DNA of 51,409 nucleotides from Isosphaera sp. GTDB taxonomy: Bacteria; Planctomycetota; Planctomycetia; Gemmatales; Gemmataceae. Positions 27,193-34,121 of the stretch are shown here, one piece after another. Within the stretch, counting starts at the first letter, position 1. Each line of letters begins with the position of its first letter. The stretch covers positions 1-51,409 of the forward strand of contig PNKH01000053.1 of assembly GCA_013822345.1 (NCBI GenBank). The letters are read 5' to 3'. Position numbers and translations under genes: made by a program. Under the pieces are notes generated by a model. It saw only the letters and a list, made by a program, of their open reading frames with translations. It did no database searches and was not told the DNA's origin.

Positions 27193-28857
27193 GTGCCCGA
27201 CCGCCCCCGGCTGCTCCTGGTCGGCCCGCAACCCGGGCCGCTGAACGGCGCGCTGGCCGCGGCCGATGTCGAGCCGGTCCCGGCGGACCCGGCCTCGATC
27301 GCCCGCCGGCTGCACGCCGGCGGGCTCGACGCCGTCGTCGCCACCCCCGAGGTGGTGGCCGGGCTCCTCGACCGGTTCGACATCGACGAGGTGATTCTGC
27401 AGAACGTCGACACCGGGCTGGCCGCCCTCGACCCGAACGGGGTGGTGACCTGGGCCAACCCCGAGTTCCGCCGGTCGTCCGACGGCGACCCGGTCGGCCG
27501 GCCGTTCCTCGAGGCCCTCGGCGGGGTGGTGGCGGCCGAGGGCGCCGACCCGCTCGCCCCGGCCCGGGCCGGGAACCCGGTCCTGGTCCGCCTCCGGGTC
27601 CCCGGCCGGCCGCAGCACCCGTTCCTGGAGGCCGACATCCGCCCGGTCCGCGGCCCGGGCGGGGCGGTGTCCCGGCTCGTCGCCCTGACCCGGAACGTCA
27701 GCCCGGAGGTGGTCCAGCAGCAGAAGCTGGACGCCCTCCACCAGGCCGGGCGGGAGCTGGCCGGGCTCGACCCGGAACAGCTCGCCGAGATGAACCTGCC
27801 GTCCCGGGTCGAGCTGCTCAAGCTGAACCTCCGCCGGTACATCCACGACCTCCTCCGGTACGACACGATCGAGGTCCGGCTGCTCGACCGGAAGACCGGG
27901 GAGCTGCGGCCGCTCCTGGAGGACGGGATGCTGCCGGAGGCGGCCAGCCGGGTGCTGTACGCCCGCCCGGTCGGGAACGGGGTGACCGGGTACGTGGCGT
28001 TCACCGCCCGCAGCTACCTGTGCCCGGACACCCAGGCCGACCCGCACTACCTGGCCGGGGCGGCCGGGGCCCGCAGCTCGATGACCGTCCCGCTGGTGTT
28101 CCACGACGAGGTGATCGGGACGCTGAACGTGGAGAGCCCGCGGGTCAACGGGTTCGGCCCGGACGACCTGCAGTTCACCGAGCTGTTCAGCAAGGAGGTG
28201 GCGGCCGCCCTCCACACCCTGGACCTGCTCAGCGCCCAGCAGGTGTGCACCGCGTCCCAGTCGATCGAGGCGGTGAACCGGGAGATCGCCCTGCCGCTGG
28301 ACGAGGTGCTGGCCGGGGCGAGCGTCCTGGTCGGGAAGCTCGGGCGGGCCGACCCGGACGCCGCCGCCCGGCTCCGGCGGGTGCTGGACGCGGCCCGGCG
28401 GGTGAAGGAGAGCGTGGCCCGGGTCGGGCGGGAGCTGGCGGCCGCCGACGTGCTGGCCGCGACCGAGCGGCCGCTGCGGGGGAGGCGGGTCTTGGTGGTC
28501 GAGGCGGACGAGCGGCTGCGGCGGTCGGCGCACCAACTGCTGACCCGGCTGGGGGCGACGGCCGAGACGGCGGCGACCGGGGCGGACGGGGTGGCGATGG
28601 CGGCCGACGCCGAGTACGACGCGATCTTCCAGGAGGTGAAGCCGGCGGACCTGGGCGGGTACGACTGCTACCGGCAACTGCGGGCGGCCCGGCCGCGGGC
28701 GGTGGTGGCGCTGACCACCGGGTACGGGTACGACGTGGCCCACTCGATCGTGAAGGCCCGGGCGGAGGGGATGCGGCACGTCCTGTTCAAGCCGTTCCGC
28801 CAGGACCAGGTGGTGCGGGCGGTGCTCGACGCCCAGGACCCGCCGCGGCCGGGGTGA
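27193..28857 (+). CDS. PAS-GAF sensor with degenerate C-terminal receiver domain
   Basis: A 554-residue protein from GTG 27193, with GGAGGTG upstream. Residues 55-165 resemble a PAS domain (ILQNVDTGLAALDPNGVVTWAN). Residues about 200-345 are a GAF domain (YDTIEVRLLDRKTGEL, GNGVTGYVAFTARSYL, SMTVPLVFHDEVIGTLNVES). A helical stretch follows (REIALPLDEVL, RVLDAARRVKESV), like a histidine-kinase dimerisation region without an ATPase domain. Residues 445-545 form a receiver fold (RRVLVVEADERLRRSAH, YDAIFQEVKP, TTGYGYDVAHSIVKARAEG, VLFKPFRQDQV). The position of the phospho-acceptor Asp is Glu481 (FQEVKP where relatives have DIKxPD), while the Lys of LFKPF is kept. No DNA-binding domain is present. 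Divergent from the zinc-finger kinase, so the two may belong to one pathway. Confidence 0.82.
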   Translation: MPDRPRLLLVGPQPGPLNGALAAADVEPVPADPASIARRLHAGGLDAVVATPEVVAGLLDRFDIDEVILQNVDTGLAALDPNGVVTWANPEFRRSSDGDPVGRPFLEALGGVVAAEGADPLAPARAGNPVLVRLRVPGRPQHPFLEADIRPVRGPGGAVSRLVALTRNVSPEVVQQQKLDALHQAGRELAGLDPEQLAEMNLPSRVELLKLNLRRYIHDLLRYDTIEVRLLDRKTGELRPLLEDGMLPEAASRVLYARPVGNGVTGYVAFTARSYLCPDTQADPHYLAGAAGARSSMTVPLVFHDEVIGTLNVESPRVNGFGPDDLQFTELFSKEVAAALHTLDLLSAQQVCTASQSIEAVNREIALPLDEVLAGASVLVGKLGRADPDAAARLRRVLDAARRVKESVARVGRELAAADVLAATERPLRGRRVLVVEADERLRRSAHQLLTRLGATAETAATGADGVAMAADAEYDAIFQEVKPADLGGYDCYRQLRAARPRAVVALTTGYGYDVAHSIVKARAEGMRHVLFKPFRQDQVVRAVLDAQDPPRPG

Positions 28858-28902
28858 CCCGCACTCGGATCGGTGCGGCCGAGGTGGCGGTGAGTCTCGG
28901 TC

Positions 28903-29087
28903 GGTGGCGCCCCTCACCCGGCCCCGCGAAGCGCGGGGCCGACCTCTCCCCAGCGGGGAGAGGTAAGGACACCGGCCGCCCTCGGCAGCTTCTCGGGTCG
29001 TGTCGCTGCCGAGGGGCCGCAGTGCCTCCACCTCTCCCCGCTGGGGAGAGGTCGCCGGCGCTTCGCCGGCGGGTGAGGGGCGCCACC
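28903..29087. repeat. 185-base composite inverted repeat
   Basis: Outer arms of 17 bp (28903-28919/29071-29087) and inner arms of 24 bp (28941-28964/29030-29053) are perfect. Between them lie two different small palindromes (GGCCCCGCG...CGCGGGGCC on the left, GCCGGCG-cttCGCCGGC on the right) and a central pair CCCTCGGCAGC/GCTGCCGAGGG. It fills most of the gap between the receiver-protein stop and the convergent secreted-protein stop. The CCCCTCACCC...GACCTCTCCCC pattern resembles a dispersed repeat seen in many high-GC bacterial genomes. Confidence 0.75.
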
Positions 29088-29108
29088 TGCGGAGTACCCC
29101 GGTCGCGC

Positions 29109-29525
29109 TCACTCCTTCTTGTCGTCCTTCTTCTCGCCCTTACCCGGGAACCCACCCTTGCCCCCGGGGCCGCCCGGGAAGCCTCCCTTCCCGCCGGGGA
29201 ACCCCGGGAACCCGCCGCCCGCGCCGCCGAAGCCGCCCGGCCCGCGCTCCCGCAGCTCCTTCAGCTGCTTCTTCTGGTCGTCGGTCAGGATCTTCGCGAT
29301 CTTCTCGTCCACGTCCTTCTGCAGCGCCTCCAGGTCCTTCTTCTGGGCGTCGGTCAGCTTCAGCGCGTCCTGGAGGAAGGCCGGCAGGACCTGGCCCGGC
29401 TGCGGCCGGCCGAACCCGCCCTTCCCGCCGGCCCCGCCCTTCCCGCCCGGCGGCGGCTGGGCGTCCGAGAACGAGGACACGGCCAGCATCCCGGCCAGGA
29501 ACAGCACGACGGCGGTCACGCGCAT
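29109..29525 (-). CDS. Small secreted protein with LTDAQKK helical module and Gly-rich tail
   Basis: A 138-residue protein from ATG 29525. It has a signal peptide (MRVTAVVLFLAGMLAVSSFS), a Gly/Lys/Pro-rich spacer, a helical hairpin LKLTDAQKKDLEALQKDVD...ILTDDQKKQLKEL, and a tail of FPG/GGKGG repeats ending in EKKDDKKE. The helical pair resembles LTxxQ-type (Spy/CpxP-like) periplasmic modules, known for chaperone or metal-sensing roles. The same module with nearly identical sequence opens the neighbouring larger protein (29561-30898), 35 bases upstream on the same strand, so the two look like duplicates in an operon. Function unknown. Confidence 0.75.
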   Translation of the reverse strand: MRVTAVVLFLAGMLAVSSFSDAQPPPGGKGGAGGKGGFGRPQPGQVLPAFLQDALKLTDAQKKDLEALQKDVDEKIAKILTDDQKKQLKELRERGPGGFGGAGGGFPGFPGGKGGFPGGPGGKGGFPGKGEKKDDKKE

Positions 29526-29560
29526 GGTCGGCACTCCAACAGGGGAACGGAACTCACCCG

Positions 29561-30898
29561 TCACTTCTTCGGCGGGCACGCCAGGGCCAGGGCGGCGGTC
29601 GCCCACCCGGTCGCGGCGCACGAGATGAACTGGTCCCGGCCGTACGGGAACCCGCTCTCGAAGTACGTCTGGAACGGCCGGCTCCGGGTCTTCACGTGCC
29701 ACGACCCGTCGTCCGCCTGGGTGCCGAGCAGGAACACCAGCCCGCGGCGGTACGCCGGGTCGTCGGCCGGCACCCCGCCGGCGGTGTGCAGGGCGTACAG
29801 CGCCGACCCGGTGGCGTAGGCGTCGCTCGGCAGGGCGTCGAGCTGGGCCCACCCGCCGTCTCCGCGCTGGGTGTCGGCCAGGTCCTTCGCGGCCGCCGCC
29901 ACGTCCTTCGCCTCCGCCCCGGCGGCCTTCAGCCCGATCAGCCGGAAGACGCGGTCCTCGGTGTCCCCCGGCCGCGTCTTTAGCAGCCACTCGCGGGCCG
30001 ACTCGGTCCGCGCCGCCACCGCCTCCTTGTGCTCGTCCTGCCCGAACCGCTTCACCCCGCCGACGCACAGGGCGGTGGTGGTGAAGCTGCTCGCCTCCGA
30101 CGGCGCCCGCCCGGCCAGGGTGGCCCAGAACCCGCGGGCCTTGTCCCGGCCGAGCGTGTACTGGACCGTCGCCGCGGTCGTCTTGTCCGGCTTGTACCCG
30201 GCCACGTCGAGGGCGAACAGGGCGTAGCCGGTGTTGTCCGTCTCGCCGCCGGCCTTCGGGAACGGCCCCGGCCCCTGGCCGCGGAGGAACCGCTCCCGGT
30301 GGCCCTCCAGGTCGCCGGCGATGAACGCGACCAGGTCGTCGAAGTCCTTCTCCGGCACGTCGAACCCGCGGCCGCGGGCGGTAGCGAACGCGACCGCCGG
30401 GACGGCGTGGTTGTGGCAGGTCGAGCAGCCCCGGCTGGCGGTGTGGCCGTCCACCCCGGCCCACAGCACCGGCAGGCTCCGGGTCACCGCCTTCCGGACG
30501 TTCTCCGCCGAGTCCGGCACGTCCCGCAGCTTGACCCGCGGCGGCGGGATGTCGTCGGCCGACCGGGCCGCCGGCGCCGGAGCGAAGCCGGGGAAGCCGC
30601 CCGGCGGGCCGAACCCGCCGGGGAAGCCCGGGAGTACGCCGGCGCCGCCGTCGCGGAATCCGTCGAGCTGCTTCCGCTGGTCGGCGGTCAGGAGCTTGCC
30701 GAGCCTCGCGTCCACGTCCTTCTGGAGGGCGTCGAGTTGCTTCTTCTGGGCGTCGGTCAGCTTGAGCGCGTCGCGGACGGGGGGCGGCAGCACCTCGCCG
30801 GGCCGCGGCGGGCCGGACCCGCCCGGCGGCTGGGCGGCGGTGAACGGGGACACCGCCGCCACCCCGGCGGCGAACAGCACCACGGCGAGCAGACGCAT
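29561..30898 (-). CDS. Secreted LTDAQKK module fused to prenyltransferase-like toroid with a CxxCH motif
   Basis: A 445-residue protein from ATG 30898. A signal peptide (MRLLAVVLFAAGVAAVSPF) and the LTDAQKKQLDALQKDVDARL module shared with the next gene come first, then a Gly/Pro linker. From about 120 the chain reads as repeated alpha-hairpins of the squalene-cyclase/prenyltransferase toroid type: VRKAVTRSLPVLWAG, DNTGYALFALDVAGY, ASSFTTTALCVGGV, DGGWAQLDALPSDAYATGSALYAL, DGSWHVKT. Near 155, GCSTCHNH gives a c-type heme-binding CxxCH. The DCxE-type acid motifs of real cyclases are not visible. Secreted; the combination suggests a periplasmic heme protein of unknown role. Confidence 0.78.
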   Translation of the reverse strand: MRLLAVVLFAAGVAAVSPFTAAQPPGGSGPPRPGEVLPPPVRDALKLTDAQKKQLDALQKDVDARLGKLLTADQRKQLDGFRDGGAGVLPGFPGGFGPPGGFPGFAPAPAARSADDIPPPRVKLRDVPDSAENVRKAVTRSLPVLWAGVDGHTASRGCSTCHNHAVPAVAFATARGRGFDVPEKDFDDLVAFIAGDLEGHRERFLRGQGPGPFPKAGGETDNTGYALFALDVAGYKPDKTTAATVQYTLGRDKARGFWATLAGRAPSEASSFTTTALCVGGVKRFGQDEHKEAVAARTESAREWLLKTRPGDTEDRVFRLIGLKAAGAEAKDVAAAAKDLADTQRGDGGWAQLDALPSDAYATGSALYALHTAGGVPADDPAYRRGLVFLLGTQADDGSWHVKTRSRPFQTYFESGFPYGRDQFISCAATGWATAALALACPPKK

Positions 30899-31047
30899 CG
30901 GCACCCCTCCGCACGCGGACCACGTCCTACCCCTCTAGCCTACCGGACACGGCCGCGGCGGCGGTGACTCCTCCGTCCAACTCTCATCCGCCCTTCACGC
31001 CGGCGGTCTGGCGGCCGGGCCGTGGCGGCCACCGTAGCATACCCAGC

Positions 31048-32172
31048 ATGGGTGACCTGCTGACCGCCGGCCTGTTTCTCGTCGCCTGGGTCGGGCACGC
31101 CTGCGTGTGGGTCAGCGTCCTCAGCAACCTGTACGGCCGGCCGCTGCCGAAGCGGTTCCTCACCCGGTGGCGTGCGTTCACCGGCCTCGTCATCCTCGCC
31201 TTCCCGCTCCTGCTCCTCGCCCCGGACGACCTGGCCCGCCCCTACCTCTGGCCGTGCGCGGCGGTCGGGGGCGTCGTCCTCCCCCTCGTCACCCTCGTCC
31301 GGCTGTTCCGGGCGACGCCGGCGGTCGTCGTGTCCGAGTCGACCCGCACCCTCGACCTGTGGCGCGAGCTCGGGCGGAAGCTGATCGGCGACGGGCACTA
31401 CGCGGCCGCCGGCCGGCTGCCGGGGAACGGGGCGTTCCGGGTCGACTTCACCGACCTGGTGCTCGCCCCGCCTGGGCTGCCGGCGGGGTGGGACGGGCTG
31501 ACCATGCTGGTCGTCAGCGACCTCCACTTCCACGGGTCGCCGGCCCGCCCGTTCTTCGACCGCGTCGTCGACGAACTCGCCGGCCTCCCCGCCCCCGACC
31601 TCGTCTGCCTCGTCGGCGACTACGTCGACACCGACACCCACCGCGAGTGGATCCGGCCGCTGCTCGGCCGGCTGACGGCGACCGGGGCGAAGCTGGCGAT
31701 CCTCGGCAACCACGACCAGCGGCACGACCCGGACTCGGTGCGGGCGGAGTTGGAGGCGGCGGGTTACGTCGTGCTCGGGAACGGGTGGCGCGAGCTGACG
31801 GTGCGCGGCGAGGCGGTGGTGGCGGTCGGGCACGAGGGGCCGTGGTTCCGCCCCGCGCCGGACCTGTCGGCCGCCCCGCCGGACCGGTACCGGCTGTGCC
31901 TGAGTCACACCCCGGACAACTTCTACTGGGGCGTGGCGAACCAGGTCGGGCTGATGCTGTGCGGGCACGTCCACGGCGGGGCGATCCGCGTCCCGCTGGT
32001 CGGGTCGATCTTCGTCCCGAGCAAGTACGGCCGGCGGTTCGACCAGGGGGTGTTCCAGCGCGGCGGGACGGTGATGGTCGTCGGTCGGGGGCTGAGCGGG
32101 AAGGAGCCGATCCGGTTCGGGTGCAACCCGCAGGTGCTGCGGGTGACGCTGGTGCGGCGCGACGACGGGTGA
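31048..32172 (+). CDS. Membrane-anchored metallophosphoesterase (YkuE-like)
   Basis: A 374-residue protein. N-terminal hydrophobic helices (MGDLLTAGLFLVAWVGHACVW, TGLVILAFPLLLLAP, and one more) precede a calcineurin-like domain. Metal ligands are in order: VVSDLHFHG (about 155), CLVGDYVDT, ILGNHDQRHD, LCLSHTPDNF, and CGHVHGGAIRVP. The arrangement matches the YkuE/LpxH-like class of membrane phosphoesterases that remove phosphate groups from lipid or sugar-phosphate substrates. The ATG at 31048 starts the first membrane helix. A perfect 36-bp inverted repeat lies immediately after the stop. Confidence 0.88.
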   Translation: MGDLLTAGLFLVAWVGHACVWVSVLSNLYGRPLPKRFLTRWRAFTGLVILAFPLLLLAPDDLARPYLWPCAAVGGVVLPLVTLVRLFRATPAVVVSESTRTLDLWRELGRKLIGDGHYAAAGRLPGNGAFRVDFTDLVLAPPGLPAGWDGLTMLVVSDLHFHGSPARPFFDRVVDELAGLPAPDLVCLVGDYVDTDTHREWIRPLLGRLTATGAKLAILGNHDQRHDPDSVRAELEAAGYVVLGNGWRELTVRGEAVVAVGHEGPWFRPAPDLSAAPPDRYRLCLSHTPDNFYWGVANQVGLMLCGHVHGGAIRVPLVGSIFVPSKYGRRFDQGVFQRGGTVMVVGRGLSGKEPIRFGCNPQVLRVTLVRRDDG

Positions 32173-32177
32173 CCCAC

Positions 32178-32263
32178 GCCGGGCGAACCGCGACCGTCAG
32201 GGAGCGGGTGTCGGCGGGCAGGGTGCGCGACACCCGCTCCCTGACGGTCGCGGTTCGCCCGGC
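32178..32263. repeat. 36-bp perfect inverted repeat (family shared with the SNF2 gene)
   Basis: Arms 32178-32213 and 32228-32263, perfect, 14-base loop. The arm begins GCCGGGCGAACCGCGACCGT and continues to GAGCGGGTGTCG. A 29-bp stretch of this arm (GGCGAACCGC through GGGAGCGGGTG) recurs exactly as the arms of the repeat embedded in the helicase gene at 34897-34996. It may terminate the phosphoesterase transcript, but the second copy marks it as a dispersed element. Confidence 0.85.
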
Positions 32264-32407
32264 ACCCGGCCGTTGCCCTCCGGCGGCCGCCCGCATACAC
32301 CACCCCGCGTGTCGGCGCGTGCGGGTCTAGCTCGTCGCTCTGCGACGGGGTGATGTTGCGTCACCCGGGAGCATGCCTCGCCGTGCGCCGCGGGGACGGC
32401 TGTTCCA

Positions 32408-32509
32408 GCACCGCTTTCGGCCATGTCCGCATCGCGATGGGCGCGGTCGGGAGCAACCCCGCTGGTCGTGGTTCCGCGCCCATCGCGATGCGGACATGGC
32501 CGGCGGTGC
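32408..32509. repeat. Second inverted repeat in the 450-base gap (NruI-centred arms)
   Basis: Arms of 28 bp at 32419-32446 and 32474-32501 are perfect (CCATGTCCGCATCGCGATGG and its complement), flanked by a further GCACCGC/GCGGTGC pair at 32408-32414 and 32503-32509. The 27-base loop and the sequence differ from the neighbouring repeat at 32178. Together the two fill most of the space 32173-32626, which otherwise shows no gene. Confidence 0.75.
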
Positions 32510-32626
32510 CGCGAGCTGTCCGCGCCCCAGGATGGGTAGTAGACCGCCCACGCCGACACGAAACGCGAGCGGGCCGTGGGGGTTGACCCCGCGGCCCGCT
32601 CCGTTGTCACGCCTGACCGTGGTGCC

Positions 32627-32989
32627 TTACCACGGGAACCGGCGGCCGTAGAACCCGTAGTTGTACCCGCCGTACGGGTTGAAGAACGGGTTCGGGCGGT
32701 AGAACCCGTAGCTGTAGCTCTGGCCGGTGTACGGGTTGAACCCGTAGGCCCGGCCGGCGGCGTTGCCGAAGATGTCGGAGTAAGTCGCCTGCTTCTGGAA
32801 CGTGCCGTAGAACGGCGAGGCGAAGCTGTTGTACGTCTGGAACGTCCCCGGGGTGACGAGCGCCCGGTTGTTCACGAACCCGTTCCCGGCCGGCCCGGTG
32901 TACCCGTACACGAGCTGGGCGTCGGCCGTCCCGGCGGTCCCGAGCCCCACGGCCACGGCGGCGACGGCCGCCACGACGAACTTCCTCAT
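32627..32989 (-). CDS. Small secreted Tyr/Phe/Gly-rich protein (copy 1 of 3)
   Basis: A 120-residue protein. Signal peptide VVAAVAAVAVGLGTAGTADAQ is followed by a low-complexity part: LVYGYTGPAGN, NSFASPFYG, YGFNPYTGQSYSYGFY, PYGGYNYGFYGRRFPW. No domain is recognised. Two further genes with the same layout (signal ending AQV(I)YG/YP, then short Tyr/Gly/Pro repeats) lie upstream on the same strand (33081-33413, 33467-34012). They are likely a small paralog family of surface or matrix proteins; function unknown. Confidence 0.78.
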   Translation of the reverse strand: MRKFVVAAVAAVAVGLGTAGTADAQLVYGYTGPAGNGFVNNRALVTPGTFQTYNSFASPFYGTFQKQATYSDIFGNAAGRAYGFNPYTGQSYSYGFYRPNPFFNPYGGYNYGFYGRRFPW

Positions 32990-33007
32990 GGTGCACCTCT
33001 CTTCTGG

Positions 33008-33027
33008 CCCCGGCGGCGTCGCCGGGG
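33008..33027 (-). terminator. Small GC hairpin between two secreted-protein genes
   Basis: CCCCGGCG (33008-33015) and CGCCGGGG (33020-33027) form an 8-bp perfect stem with a 4-base loop, lying downstream of the 33081-33413 gene on the minus strand. It is a plausible but weak terminator. Confidence 0.35.
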
Positions 33028-33080
33028 CGGTCGAACAGTGATACCGTCCGGGCGCCGCGGCCTTACATCACCCCCACCCG

Positions 33081-33413
33081 TCACCGCCGCCGGAACCCGA
33101 ACCGCCCGGCCCGGGTGTACTCCGGGGTCACCACGTTCAGGTAGCGCGGGCCGGACGGGCCCGGCGTGAGGGTCCGGAACGGCGACACCCCGGCGGTCGG
33201 GTATGCCAGGTACTGGGACGGGACGCCGATGTTGTAGAAGTTGTACATCCGGGCCGCCGGCGACCCGGCGACGACCACCCCGCGGCCGCCGCCGGTGGGA
33301 TAGAACCCCGGCGCGCCCAGCCCGCTCTGCGGGTAGATCACCTGGGCGCCCGCCCGCCCGGCCGACCCGAGCCAGGCGGCCGCGACCGCCGCCGTCACCA
33401 CGAACTTCAACAT
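33081..33413 (-). CDS. Small secreted Tyr/Gly-rich protein (copy 2 of 3)
   Basis: A 110-residue protein from ATG 33413. Signal peptide (LKFVVTAAVAAAWLGSAGRAGAQ) and a short mature part: VIYPQSGLGAPGFYPTGGG, VVAGSPAARMYNFYNIG, PSQYLAYPTAGVSPFR, ending YTRAGRFGFRRR. Pieces such as AGSP and NFYN/NVV recur in copy 3, supporting common origin. No known family. Confidence 0.72.
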   Translation of the reverse strand: MLKFVVTAAVAAAWLGSAGRAGAQVIYPQSGLGAPGFYPTGGGRGVVVAGSPAARMYNFYNIGVPSQYLAYPTAGVSPFRTLTPGPSGPRYLNVVTPEYTRAGRFGFRRR

Positions 33414-33466
33414 GACGCACCTCGGTGATGGTCCCGGGCGGGGACAACGCCTCACACCAACCCGTA

Positions 33467-34012
33467 CTACCGCACGCGGGTGTACGTCCCGCCGCGGACG
33501 GTGGGCACGGTGATGACGTTGAACCCGCCGACGTACCCGGGGCTGTACAGCCCGGAGTTGTACACCCCGGAGTACGTCGGGTAGTAGCCGGTGCCGGGAT
33601 AGCCGGTGCCGAAGTTGTTGTACGCGAACGACGGGGCGTAGGTGTTATAACCGAACCCGCGGTTCGTGAGGCCGAACCCGGACGTGTACGAGCTGTACAC
33701 CCCGGACCCGACCGGGTACGGGTTGTACACCGCGGCCCCCGGCAGGTAGCCGGCCGAGGTCACGAAGTTCGGGGCGGCGCTGACCAGCGGGGTGACCGGC
33801 GACCCGGCGTAGATCACGCCCCGGTTGGCGAAGTTGCCGCCGTAGTAGCCCGGGGTGTTGAACCCGCCCCCGTATCCGACGGTCGGGACCCGGCCCGGGA
33901 CGCTGTACCCGCTCCCGTACACGCCCGGGGCGGGGCCGTAGATCACCTGGCCGTCGGCGGTGCCGGCGGTCAGCACGAGGGCGGCCGCGGCGGCGAAGGT
34001 CTTGGTCGGCAT
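33467..34012 (-). CDS. Small secreted Tyr/Gly/Asn-rich protein (copy 3 of 3)
   Basis: A 181-residue protein from ATG 34012, with signal peptide ending TADGQ. The mature chain is built of imperfect short repeats with Gly-Tyr, Pro-Gly-Tyr and Asn-Tyr: GVYGSGYSVPGRV, NTPGYYGGNFANRGVIYAGSP, GYPGTGYYPTYSGVYNSG, LYSPGYVGGFN. This kind of composition is found in surface, cell-wall or amyloid-like matrix proteins. It is the longest of the three tandem paralogs and lies 109 bases from the helicase gene's stop. Confidence 0.75.
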   Translation of the reverse strand: MPTKTFAAAAALVLTAGTADGQVIYGPAPGVYGSGYSVPGRVPTVGYGGGFNTPGYYGGNFANRGVIYAGSPVTPLVSAAPNFVTSAGYLPGAAVYNPYPVGSGVYSSYTSGFGLTNRGFGYNTYAPSFAYNNFGTGYPGTGYYPTYSGVYNSGLYSPGYVGGFNVITVPTVRGGTYTRVR

Positions 34013-34121
34013 CGCGTGGGTCCTCTCAGGTGTGTCGTCGACTCCCGCCGATCCGGGGCGGGCACGTCGGGCACGGGATGGTGATGCACGGCCTGTACCA
34101 ACCGGTCCGGAAACCGCGCCG

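Noticed and set aside
32173-32626. Small open frames in the 450-base gap
   Set aside because: They read through the two inverted repeats and show mirrored peptides (TVRERV / LTVAVRP), which is the mark of palindromic DNA, not of genes.
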